A DNA stretch of 32,387 nucleotides. It comes from Parvularia atlantis. Taxonomy: Eukaryota > Opisthokonta > Rotosphaerida. The translations under genes were made by a program, and so were the position numbers. This document shows positions 18,780-28,654 of the stretch, piece by piece. The stretch is from the NCBI GenBank assembly GCA_943704415.1, contig CALSCO010000849.1:1-32387 (forward strand), in the 5' to 3' direction. How positions within the stretch are numbered: the stretch's first letter is position 1; each line of letters opens with the position of its first letter. Below the pieces are notes generated by a model, which worked only from the letters and a program-made list of their open reading frames with translations, was not told the DNA's origin and searched no databases.

Positions 18780-18852
18780 GGGGCCCGGCGGGAGTCGAAC
18801 CCGCGCCCTCTCCGACCCAAACGGAGAATGATAACCACTACACCACGAGCCC
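18780..18852 (-). tRNA. tRNA-Pro, anticodon UGG
   Basis: A 73-base cloverleaf without intron. The acceptor stem is GGGCTCG paired with CGGGCCC (one G-T pair), with discriminator C, as in eukaryotic tRNA-Pro. The D-arm carries box A (TGGTGTAGTGG). The anticodon stem is CTCCG/CGGAG with loop TTTGGGT; the anticodon TGG is at 18817-18819. The T-arm is GCGGG/CCCGC with box B (GGTTCGACTCC). Nucleotide 4 is C, the position modified by TRM13, whose gene is also in this window. CCA is not encoded, as expected. Confidence 0.97.
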
Positions 18853-18928
18853 ATCCCAAAGATGGGCGCGGGAAACGCCTAAGGCCCGTACGTTGTGCGG
18901 GTCTCGCCCAACCGTGCGTTGTGCGCGT

Positions 18929-19811
18929 TCAGATCGACTTGGCCAGCCGCTGCGACTGCGGCAACAGCTCCTCACGCTTTTGCAGCAGTACGTTGAAGAA
19001 CGCGAGCAGGCGGTTGCCGATGCGGTTCTTGCGTTGGCTCGCGGCGATGTTGGCGTCGACCTGCGGGCGGCGTGGGTGAGCGAGCGCGGCAGCCGGGCGC
19101 GCGCGCACCGACGGAAGCGTGTTATCGGAGGCCGAGAGCGAGACAAAGTACATGAACTGCGCCCGCGAGCCACGTGAGCCATGCGTGCGCGATGGACGCG
19201 CAAGCCGGCGCACCGGCACGAGCCACACGCAGATGGCGAAGAAGGTGACGATGTCGGCGAAGCGGTAGTACTCGTTCGTGAAGTAGTAGAACCACCAGAA
19301 GTGGTCCGTCAGCACGAGCACTGCATGTGTATGTGTATGTCAGCCGCTCCGGCCTAGCGCGAGAAGGAAGGGCGCGCACCGCAGCTCGCGATGAAGACAG
19401 GCGACGTCAGCTCGATGAAGGGGAACTCCTTGAGCAGCAGCGAGTAGAACCCGTGGCAGGCCATCGAGAACCATATGTGCAGCATCGGGTACCCGTCAAG
19501 CAGCCACAGCAGCGCCTGCACGACGACGACGCCCTGCGTGCGCACGTACGCGAGAGCACGAGAGCACGTGAGCGCGCGGCTGGTCGCGGCAGCAGGGTGG
19601 CGCGCGCGCACGATGGTCGTCCAGCGGATGACCCTCCGCGTCATGACCGTGTGCTCCTCGACGATCTCCGCGAGGTAGTACAACGAGCCGGCTGTGCACG
19701 CGCACCGTCAGCACTGAAGCCGCCGGTGATGCGGCACGCACCGAGGCAGACGGTCGCGAGGCAGAACCCGCCGACCGCGGCCACCCACACGAGCACGTCC
19801 ATGAAGTGCAT
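18929..19811 (-). CDS. TEX261: TEX261 / SVP26, ER-Golgi cargo-adaptor membrane protein
   Basis: Exons on the minus strand: 19742-19811, 19612-19691, 19380-19533, 19214-19320, 19109-19156 and 18929-19060. They give 196 residues, the same length as human TEX261. Recognisable blocks are LAGSLYYLAEIVEEHTVMTR, the FSMACHGFYSLLLKEFPFIELTSPVFIASC region (positions about 75-105), FYYFTNEYYRFADIVTFFAICVWLVP, FVSLSASDNTLPS and the basic C-terminus. About four membrane spans. SVP26 helps load type II membrane proteins such as glycosyltransferases into COPII vesicles. It is therefore a plausible handler of the type II glycosyltransferase encoded at 3362-7258, though this is only inference. The gene shares a 107-base divergent promoter with the next gene. 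Confidence 0.95.
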
Positions 19812-19918
19812 CGCTGCTCGGTGCGGACGTGTCGGCGCGTGGGCGTGATCAGCCCAGCCAGGCGAAAGGCGTGGCGGCGTGTCACCATTCGCTCCTCGTG
19901 ACTCGCTTCGCTGCTCCG

Positions 19919-20608
19919 ATGGCGTCGTCCTACGCGCCGGTCTCGGCGGCGGCCGCGGGCGACGACGCGTTCGGGGAGCAGCGCGAGTTCTGGCTGGTGC
20001 AGCCGTCGCTGCGGCTGAACGAGAGCCAGGTGCGGGCGCGATTGGATGGGCCGGCGGCAGCACCGGATCACTCACCGCCACCAACGGCGCAGATCCGCGT
20101 CGGCCTGCGCGCGGTCGAGTTTGTGCTCGCCATCGTCGTGTTTGCCGTGGCCGTGTCGGCGGCCGACTTGATCTCGATGCCGGGCTGGAACGGGTTCTAC
20201 GTGCTCGTCGCCGCCCTCGCCTTCGTGATCGACCTCAGCCTCGTCATCGCCTACTGCTACGCAGACCCGCTCGCGGGCGAGGACGCGACCGTGGTCGGCG
20301 TGACGCTGGTCGAGCTCATCGTCACGGGCGTGTGCGTGTCGCGCGCGCTCGTTCTGCCCCGCTGCCGCGGCCCTCACGCAGGCGACCGCGCGCGCAGCTG
20401 GGCCGCGCTCTGGCTGATCGCCGCCGCCGTGTACCTCGGCAACGTCAACACCGACATCACGAACGAGCTTGACAGGGCGCAGGCGCGCGTCGCCGGCGCG
20501 TTCGGCATCATCTCGTGCGTCGCCTGGACCGGCTCGGCCGTGCTCGGATACCGGCAGTACCGGCAGGGCAACGTCATGTCAATCGGCCGGCCGTCGGCCA
20601 ACAGCTGA
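19919..20608 (+). CDS. Four-TM MARVEL / synaptogyrin-like protein
   Basis: Intronless, 229 residues, ATG at 19919. A 60-residue cytosolic N-terminus precedes four hydrophobic spans: AVEFVLAIVVFAVAVSAADL, GFYVLVAALAFVIDLSLVIA, TLVELIVTGVCVSRALVL, and a last pair around WAALWLIAAAVYLG and VAGAFGIISCVAWTGSAVLG. A cytosolic GYRQYRQG tail closes the protein. The ending (A-F-x-I-x-S-x-x-W-x-G-x-A-x-L-x-x-x-x-Y-R) follows the synaptogyrin/physin pattern. MARVEL proteins work in vesicle membranes and membrane apposition. Assignment to the superfamily is fair; the exact family is uncertain. It is convergent with the next gene (86 bases). Confidence 0.7.
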   Translation: MASSYAPVSAAAAGDDAFGEQREFWLVQPSLRLNESQVRARLDGPAAAPDHSPPPTAQIRVGLRAVEFVLAIVVFAVAVSAADLISMPGWNGFYVLVAALAFVIDLSLVIAYCYADPLAGEDATVVGVTLVELIVTGVCVSRALVLPRCRGPHAGDRARSWAALWLIAAAVYLGNVNTDITNELDRAQARVAGAFGIISCVAWTGSAVLGYRQYRQGNVMSIGRPSANS

Positions 20609-20694
20609 CGCGCGCGCGCGCGCTTACTTCTCAAGAAACTGCTATCGTGTCCCTCGTGTTCCTGTCTATCACCCCTTTCAGACACACGCCCCCT

Positions 20695-23600
20695 TCACGC
20701 AGACGGCTCGCTGACTAGCGTCTGGACGTCCACGCGCAGCTGCTGCACGACCAGCGGGCCCTGCGCGCTGATCACGCCCACGAGCGCCTGCAGCTGCTCG
20801 GGCGCCGCCATCCACTCGTGCATCGCGCAGTAGCGCGCCACGGCCTCCTCCATTGCGAAGCTCAGGTTGAGCTTGAGCACGCCCTCGAACGTGCGGTCGA
20901 TCGCGTGCTGCAACTACGAGCGTCCGCGCGTTTGTGAGCGCGGCTTGTGCGCGTTCGGCGCGCGCCCTCGTGCCTGCAGCCCCACGCGGTGCAGGTACTC
21001 GGCCAGCGCCGGCTGCAGCAGCTCGAGCAGGTCCATGCGCCAGGCGTCGACGTCGCGCGAGTCGCCCACGCGCAGCACGGCGCTGATACGCTGCACGAGC
21101 TCGTCGGCCTCACGCCGGCAGTTTTGGCGCATTGCCTGGCGCATGAGGCGGAAGTGCTTGCGGTGCTGCTCAAGTTGACACGAGCGTGCGTGAGTGCACG
21201 GCACCATGAGCGGTAGCGCACGCACGCAGGTCGTCGCCGTCGCGTGCATAAACTCGGTCAGCTGGTAGTAGCGGCTGCTCATGAGCAGCTCGACGCGCTC
21301 GGCGTCGGCGTCGTCCAGCATTGCGACGGGCCGCAGCGCCACGAGCGGCTTGATGAGGTACTCGACCAGGTCGGGCGCTTCGATCGACGCTGAGAGGGTC
21401 GTCAGCCGCTCGAACGACTGCATCGAGCTCGTCAGGCTGCGCGACGACGACAGGCACAGCGACAGGTCGTGCAGCAGCCACGACGCAACCAGGACGACCT
21501 GTTTGTTCGCACACGCTGTCAGTGTCTGCGGGTGCACGGCTCTGGCGAGCGCACCGAGTCAAAGACGGGCATCAGGAAACCCTCCAAGGCGTGCGCGCTC
21601 TTGTCGTCCACGAGCGCCCGCAGCTGCTCCGCCGTGCTGCCGCGCAGACTCGCCTCGATCGCCTGCGCCGCCGGCAGCAGCGCGTGGTGCAGCGCCGGCA
21701 CGATCGCGTTCTGCTCAAACAGCTGCCGCAGCACGAGCCCGTAGACACGCTCGAGCGCCTCGAGGACGCTGTCGCGGTACTGCGGCCGGAGCAAGTGCTG
21801 GTAGCCGTCGCGCAGCGCGTCGATGACTGGCGGCTCGAGCTCGTTCGCGTCAAGCCAGCACAGCTGCACACACGCGTGTGAGCAGACGGGCACCGCGTGC
21901 AGTCAGAGAGCGCACACCTCGTTCTCGATGAAGAGCAACGGCACGAGCGTCTCGTCGTGCACGCGCTGCGCGTGGCGGCGCACGGCCAGGCTCATCTGCA
22001 GCGCGCACAGCCGCGCGATGGTCGAGGCGAGCTCACTGGGCGCAGGTCGTCAGCCTCTGTCGTGCTTCAGCCGGCAGCACGCACTCGCAGCACGCCGCCG
22101 ACGTGAGCGAGTCGCTGTCGACGATCGCGGCGACGTTGCTGTAGCCGAAGAGCGTTGACGCGCGCATCTCGAATGGCTCGGCGGCCGACGCCGACGGCGC
22201 GAGCGCGACCTTGATCAGCACGGTCTGCGCCGAGGCCTGGTGCACGACGGCCAGCGGCAGCTCGTTCTGGCGCCAGAAGAGCGCGTCAAAGAAGCCGAGC
22301 GCACCGAGCCACTGCGTCCGCGTCGCGTCGACCGCGCCGTTCGAGCGCGAGACTCCGCCCGCGTCGCTGCGCACAAACACAAGTGCGTCGACGTTCTGCG
22401 GGCGCGTGGCGTGGGGTGCCGTCAGACGTGCAGACGGGACAAAGGCGGCGCACGTGGAAGAGTAGCTCGTTCGTGCTGAGCAGCAGGCGCGGCGTGGCCG
22501 GGTGCGACCCGCCGAAGCACACGAGCTCGACCGAGTCGTGCAGGATCGCGGCAGGCACTGCACGCACGCAGCGTGGTGAGCGACAATGGGCCGTGCAGGT
22601 GGGCGCACCCTCGACGCGGACGGCATCGACCAGCGACCACGACGACCAGCTGCCGACCGCGACCTTGACGAGGAAGCTGCGGATCTGCGCGAGAGCGTCA
22701 GCGATGTGCCCAAGGCGAGAGAGCGAGTGCACACCGCCTCGAGCCGCGCGGCGTAGGTGCCGCCGGTGAAGATGGTCGTGCGCACGGCGTACGAGTCGTG
22801 GCTGAAGAGCGAGAGGTAGCGGTGCGGCAGGCGCAGGCGCGCGGGCTCGGCGGCGAGCGCGCTGAGCTCGGCGTCGATCGGGAGGCCGCACGCGACCAGC
22901 GCGAGCTCGATCCGCTCGCGGTCGACCACGGCGTCGCCGGGCTTGCTGTGCGCGGTGGCGGCGACGGCCTCGCGCAGGTGCCGTAGCGCCGCCGCGACCT
23001 GCCGCGCCGTCAGCGGTCGATGGCGACGTCAGGAAGGACGCACCTCGCGGAACGGCTTGTAGCGCACGGTCACGCGGCAGCACACGTTGAACGAGACGTG
23101 CACGGGCAGGCACACGCCGTGCGCGGCCAGCAGCGGCCCGGTCGAGCCGGCCGCGGCCAGATCGGCGAAGATCGCGGCGTCGCCTGCATCAGGCTGCTCG
23201 GCGCGGCGCGCGGCGTCGAGCGCGGCCGTCTGCGACGTCGTGCTGCCGTCAAAGTACGCCTCGAGGTCGGCGTCGGCCGGCTCGGCCGCGCGCGGTTCGT
23301 CGTCGAGCGGGCAGAAAGAGACCGTGTCGCGCACGTCGGCCTGGCCCTCACCGTCGGCGATGGGATGTGCGCGCTGCAGCAGCGCGTTGACCACCGCGCC
23401 CGTGTCGCGCGCCGTCCAGCCGGCGACGCCCAGCCGCGTGCGTGCCACGACCGTCACGAGCCGCTCGAGATGGCCCTCGGCGCCCTGCACGACCTCGTCC
23501 AGCCGCGCCGCCAACGTCGCCGCTACCCGTGCACGAAACGTCGCGTTTCAGTGCGCGGGCGTGGGGTAACGCGTGGCCCACGGGACGCACCGCCGAGGCG

Positions 23601-23714
23601 CGTGGCCGTCGCCGCGAGGGCCGATGCGCGCGCGTGCAGTGTCTCGACGGCCGTGTGCAGGCGCGTGGCCGATGCGCTCGTCGGCATTGATAGGTTGATG
23701 CGCGCGCGAGACAT
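20695..23714 (-). CDS. Unknown, mostly helical 840-residue protein
   Basis: Exons on the minus strand: 23591-23714, 23044-23522, 22735-22998, 22609-22684, 22454-22557, 22085-22395, 21918-22035, 21555-21863, 20974-21498 and 20695-20907. All joins keep frame. No signal peptide or membrane span. The N-terminus is coiled-coil-like; the middle has a denser, better-formed region (LPHRYLSLFSHDSYAVRT, then WLGALGFFDALFWRQNELPL); the C-terminal half is Leu-rich and helical (RDSVLEALERVYGLVLRQLF, SSRYYQLTEFM, EQHRKHFRLMRQAMRQN). This looks like a subunit of a trafficking or scaffold complex, but I recognise no family and claim no function. The last intron (20908-20973) seems to use a GC donor (CAG|GCACGA). 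The stretch 21166-21225 has intron-like ends, is 60 bases long and in frame, and may be spliced out. The gene starts 36 bases after the sialidase-fold gene's stop. Confidence 0.75.
23535..23549. promoter_or_regulatory. GAAAC-GTCGC-GTTTC palindrome in intron 1
   Basis: A perfect 5-base inverted repeat with a 5-base spacer, inside the first intron (23523-23590) of the unknown 840-aa gene, about 165 bases after its ATG. It has the same layout as 8964-8978. Confidence 0.4.
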
Positions 23715-23750
23715 ACAAAGACAGCTCCCTCAGGCCCCCCCACCTCAGGC

Positions 23751-25359
23751 TCACGCCTGCACCTCCTCGAAGGACAGGTCGATAAAGTAGACGTAGGTGC
23801 CGTCCAGCGACACCTGTCCGCGCAGCCACGACCAGTTGGGGCAGAGCTCGGTCGGGTTGGTGTAGCTGTGCGCGCGGCCCGCGGGTCAGCGCACGCCGAA
23901 CGCGCGCACTGTGTACGCACTTGGCCACGACGTAGCGGTGCTTACCCACTCGCGTGATCGAGGGGAAGGCCGTGTCGCCGCAGCCCGGCAGTGTCGTGAT
24001 GAACTCGAGCGTCTTGGTCTGCTGGTTGATGCGCCAGAGGCCCGTGCCGTGCTTGCGCAGCGAGTAAGTGGCGAGGTTGATCGCGCGCTGCTGGTTGAAC
24101 GTGAGCTCGGTGTAGCCCTGCCCTTATCGTGTGAGGTGCGAGCAAGACGAGGCGAGGCGCAGACTCACCCGGTCGTACGGGCCGTCCGGGTCCGTACGCG
24201 CGATCAAGAAGATTTCGTTGCCGTGGCGCAGCAGCTTGGGCGACTCGTAGATGTCGAGGAAGGTGCGGTTGGGCGAGGGGAAGAACTGCCACGTGCCCCA
24301 GTCGTCGCGCGGCGCAAAGATGAGGAACGAGCCGAAGCCGTTGCTGTCGCCGTCCTCGTTGCGCGTGATCGCCCAAAAGTTGCCGTCGATGTCGACTGTG
24401 AAGCCGACCTCGCTCGCGCCGCCGCGGTAGACCCACTCGGTGTCGTTGGGTGCGCCGCGCGGTGACAGCGGCTGCCACGTGAGGCCGTTGTCGCGCGAGA
24501 CGTTGACGTGCACAAAGACGTTGGGCGGGTTGACCGGGTCGTAGTGGTTGCCTGCGCGCGCCCGGTCAGGCACGGCACCCAGGCCGCAGCCGCGAGGCAC
24601 GCGCCGTGGTACGACGTTAGCAGGCCGATGCCGTCGTGGAAGGCGACGTCCCACATGACCTCCTCGGGCCGGCCCCACACCTCGAGCGCCGTCCACACGC
24701 CCTCGCCCTGACGGCGTGTGCGCCACAGGCGCTGCGGCTCGAAGCCAAACGGATTCGTTCCGGCCTCGAAGAAGGTGAACACGAGCTGGCCGTCTGCGGC
24801 ACGCGCGAGTCAGCGCTGATCGAGCGAGCGAGCTGTTGGCGCATACTGGCGACGTGGAAGTTGGGCTCGCGCACGTCCGCGCCCAGCGCAAACGAGGCCT
24901 CGGGCGTCCACATCGTGCCGGGCGGGGCGTCGAGTGGGACGGAGGCGACGTGCATCACGGCCTTGGCCGAGGCAAAGTGCGAGCGCGACCTGTTTGTTTT
25001 GCGTCAGCGATGTGTGGCACGGCGGGGCGAGCGGACGCACGCACGTGCGCCAGCCGAAGAACAGGCGGTCGCCATGCGCAAAGATGCCGCAGTTGTTGTT
25101 GCTGTCCTGCAGCGGCAGCTCGGGCGGGATCTGCGCGCTCGGCGCGACGATGCGTGGCTCACCGATCACGGGCGCGTACTGGACGCCTGTCCACCGACCG
25201 CATCAGCTCTCTGCGCCGCGCATCGCATCCGGCCAGCGCACCTGACGCGGCGATCTCGCGGTCCCACGCCATCGCTGGGTCCGTCTGCGCCGCGGCGCCG
25301 CGCGCGACCAGCGCGAGCGCGACCAGCACGACTGATGCGTGTATGATCACGCGGTGCAT
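23751..25359 (-). CDS. Secreted sialidase-fold (BNR/Asp-box) protein
   Basis: Exons on the minus strand: 25242-25359, 25045-25186, 24847-24989, 24605-24793, 24169-24551, 23921-24117 and 23751-23865. They give 428 residues. A signal peptide (MHRVIIHASVVLVALALVA, cleavage probably after AAA at about residue 24) is followed by a beta-propeller-like body. A clear Asp-box (SRDNGLTW) is present, with related strands such as FFGWRTS, EPNFHVANGQLVFTFFEAG, FTVDIDGNFWAITRNEDG, YESPKLLRHGNEIFLIAR and FPSITRVGKHRYVVA. Potential N-glycosylation sites are NVS and NRT. The family includes sialidases and other glycan-binding or glycan-cleaving proteins; the Arg triad of true sialidases is not clear, so activity is uncertain. 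Intron 4 (24552-24604) can only be joined in frame with a GC donor (GCGCGT). The start codon is 26 bases from that of INTS6. Confidence 0.8.
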
Positions 25360-25385
25360 CACAGTTAGATCGTGAAGTGCAAAGG
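25360..25385. promoter_or_regulatory. 26-base gap between divergent start codons (sialidase-fold gene / INTS6)
   Basis: The two ATGs face away from each other with only 26 bases between them. This gap is more AT-rich (about half) than its surroundings. Either the 5' leaders overlap the opposite coding region or transcription starts almost at the start codon. Confidence 0.6.
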
Positions 25386-28300
25386 ATGATCATAGCGATC
25401 GTGCTCGATACGAGCGCGTCGATGGCGCGGCGGTTCAGCCAGGGCCTGAGCGCACTGGACGCGGCCAAGGCGGCGACCGAGTACCTGATCAAGACGCGCG
25501 GGCGCGGGCAGGCGCGCGGCGCGGCCGGGGCCGGGGCGCGCGACAACTTCTTCATTGTCACGTTCAGCGCGACCGAGCCCGTCGTCGTGCGTTCGATCGT
25601 TGAGCAACGCCATCGGGGTGGCTGACGGGCGGCGGACGCAGGTGTCGTGGCGGCACAGTACGATGGAGGCCGTCGAGCGGCTCAAGTACATCGACGTGGA
25701 CGGGCTGTCGTCGCCCGGCGTGCCCCTCGCGGCCGCCCTCGACCTCGTCAACCACCATCGGATGAAGAGCGGCATCGACAACGTCGCGATGGTCGCCCGC
25801 TTGTCCTTCTCGCGCGCGAGGCTGATGCGAACGAGCGCAGGGCCGCCTGCCGACGTCGTTCGACCCGGCGCTGATCATCACGTTCACGGACGGCGGGCCC
25901 GTCACCACGCCCGACAGCGTCCTCTCGCAGGCATGCGCGCGCCTGACGGCGGAGACTTGTGCTCATGTGCGCTTGCAGCTCATCCTGCCCGCGTCCGCGC
26001 TGCCCGGGCGTGAGCTCTACGTCGAGCCGTTCCGGTGGGACCAGCGCATCTTCAACATCGTGTTGGCGGTGCGCGTGCGCGCGTGCATGTGCGGGTAACG
26101 CTGACGCAGCCTGCGCAGCCGCCGACCAGCCGCGCCGAGGCCGTCCTGGCCGCGTGCCCGCTGACGCCGATGGTCGACGTGACGGGCGGTGCGCGGTGCC
26201 GGCTCGCAGCCTGCGTCATCGGCTAAGCGGCGCGCACAGGGCGGTCGCTCGTGGCGACGTCGATGAAGGCGCTCATGTACTGCATGGACTCGCTGCTCGG
26301 CAACGTCAAGGGCGCGACGCCCGCGGCGCCACCCGCGACCGGGCCGATGCTGCAGACGGGCGTCGTGGTCGACTGGGAGGAGGCGTGCGTGGTCGACGAC
26401 GGCCGCGGTGCGCGGACGCGGGTGGCAGGTGTTGCAGCGTTGACAAGGTGGCACTGCGCAGGCGGCAGGACCGTCCAGCTCAACGGGCCGGCCGGGCCGC
26501 TGTCGTCGCCCAAGCGCCTCATCTACATTAACAAGAGCGGGCCCAAGTGCGCCTGGCCGATCCCTGAGGCGTTCAACGTCGACGCGCAGATGACGCAGCT
26601 GGTGCGACACCGCGCTCTGAACGGGCGCGGCTGATGTGTGGGCGCGCGGCGCAGCCCAAGCGCACGGCGCACCCGGTCGTCACGTTTGTGCCGATCGACC
26701 TCGCGCCGGTGCTGCTTGAGGCGTTTCCGTTCGACAAGTACGAGCTCGAGTCGTGCCCGATGACCGCGGCGCTGCTCGCGCGCCCGCTCGGCTGCTGGCA
26801 CGTGTTTGTGCGCAACAGGTTTTGGCGGCGCAAGTGCGGTGTGCAGCTGCTGACGTGCGCGCGCGCGCGCGATCGCAGCCTCGGCGACGGCACGCTCGGG
26901 CGCGCGTTTGGCTATCTCAAGGCCAACACGTCCAAGACGGCCGTGAATCTCTTCGTGATGCCGTACAACTTTCCCGAGCTGCTCGACCTGCTGCGTGCGT
27001 TGCTCGCGCGGATCGGGGCGTGGGCTCATGCGTGCGCGCGCAGAGCACGTGGCCAAGGACCAGAGTGCGTCCGTGTCGCGCTACCGCGAGCGCTTCCAGG
27101 CGTACCTGCTGTCGGTGCCACTGTACTACCACCAAGTGCGCTCTGCGGCGTGTGCATGGCGTGCGCGCTCAGCAGGAGCCACGCAGTACATCAAGGCGGG
27201 CTTCAAGCGCGCGTCGCTCGTCCAGCTCTACACGATGGAGCTCCCGGCCGAGACCGCGCTGCTGTCGCCGGCCGTGCTGGCCATGCTGCGCAAGCACAAG
27301 AACACGGTGTGTGGTGCGGGTAGGTGCGAGTGCACGCTGAGCAGATCGCACGCAGCACCGCATCGACTTTGACAGGGCCGCGTACCGGATCTACCGCGGC
27401 GAGGCCGAGGGCGACCTTGACACGTTGCGTGCCGTCCCGCGCGCGGGCTGCTCGCTGCTCACGGCTGGCGGCAGGATCGAGCGTGACGCGGCATCCGACA
27501 GCCAGGCATCTGACGCGCCGCTCCAGCCGTCGCGCAAGCGCGTGCCGCTGTCGGCGGCCGTGCACGCGCCCGTGGACGTAGACCGGCGCTACCTGCTCGA
27601 CGCAGTCACGTCGATGCGCCAGCTGCTGACGGACGGCGCTGCGTCGTCGCGGTGGCTGCACCAGTCGCCGTTTGCGATGGACGACGGTTCGTGCGTTCGT
27701 CTGCGTGCGTCGTGCGCTCACCGCGCGCGCCGCACAGACAAGTTCAGCGTGCCGATCAGCGCAATGGGCGACTTTCTCGCGGTCATGCGGCGGCAGGAAG
27801 AGGTGCGCGGCCCCTAACTTCATGTCGTGGGCACTCTGCTGACGGGCAACGACAGTTGCGCGACGCGCTCGCCTTTGACGGGCCGCAGCACCGCAAGCCC
27901 TTCTTCGGCAACCCGTTCCGCAGCGAGAAGCGCATGATGGTCGACGAGGCAGACGAGGCCGGCGCCGGGTCGGTCATGCCGCAGCAGGGCGCGCCGCTAC
28001 CCCGCAAGCGCGCCCGCCACGCCCTGCGCAGCGGCGGCACGTCGCCCTCGTCCTCGCCCGCCCAGTCGCCCTCGCCGTCGCCCTCGAGCTCGCCCGTGCT
28101 TGCACCAGTGCCGGGCGCGCCCGAGACCATCGGCTTCAGCTTTGGCATGGACCTGGCGCTGCTGGACGCGATGGACGCGGTCAACATCGATCTCGGCACG
28201 GCGGCCAGCGAGCCAATGCTCTTTGCCGAGGAGGAGGCAGCGTCCGTCGCGGAAGAGATGGTCGAGGAGTCGCCTGCTGCGTCCGTTCCCAACACGGATG

Positions 28301-28607
28301 CGCCGAGCGAGTCTGAGGGCGAGGCCGAGGCGCCCGACGACGCGCTCGTGCAGCTCGCCTGCGCCTTTGCGCGCCGCCTCATTCGCACGCCCGGGCGACG
28401 TGCGTTGCGCGTGGGGCTGCGTGCGCCGCACGTTGACGCGATTGCGCAGCCGCGTCCGCGATCATGGCCAGGCTGCGCGACCTCGCCCTGCCGCCGCGCG
28501 GATCGCCCGCGCGCAGCCCCGCGACCTCGGCCGCCCTCGACGCGCTCGTGGCCGAGGCGCGGCGGTTCAAGCGGCGTTCTCTCGCGCAGCAGCTGGTCGA
28601 CGCATGA
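25386..28607 (+). CDS. INTS6: Integrator complex subunit 6
   Basis: Fourteen exons: 25386-25586, 25642-25791, 25841-26068, 26110-26188, 26240-26407, 26462-26601, 26655-26818, 26879-26994, 27044-27135, 27187-27306, 27356-27686, 27738-27802, 27856-28399 and 28450-28607. They give 851 residues (human 887). A VWA domain opens the protein (IAIVLDTSASM, the MIDAS-like DxSxS, through ALIITFTDGGP). Then come PFRWDQRIFNIVLA, TPMVDVTGGRS, KRLIYINKSGPKCAWPIPEAF, PFDKYELESCPM, FGYLKANTSKTAVNLFVMPYN, VPISAMGDF and FFGNPFRSEKRMMVDEADE. The family's C-terminal domain ends with EARRFKRRSLAQQLVDA. All match human INTS6 in order. Integrator cleaves snRNA 3' ends and terminates paused Pol II; INTS6 recruits PP2A. 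The ATG at 25386 places the VWA strand at residue 2, as in human. The stop abuts the WDR55 promoter motif. Confidence 0.96.
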
Positions 28608-28617
28608 GCGGGACCCG
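28608..28617 (+). promoter_or_regulatory. GCGGGACCCG promoter element (WDR55)
   Basis: This exact 10-mer begins on the base after the INTS6 stop codon and lies 37 bases before the WDR55 ATG. It is followed by an AT-rich stretch (28618-28650) that is unusual for this sequence and probably holds the initiation site. Confidence 0.55.
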
Positions 28618-28654
28618 AAATGTACAGTAGACATTGTGCAACACATACAAGCGT

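Noticed and set aside
18662-18859. A 65-codon open frame over the tRNA
   Set aside because: It is the translation of the tRNA-Pro gene and its flanks; the cloverleaf and Pol III signals explain the sequence.
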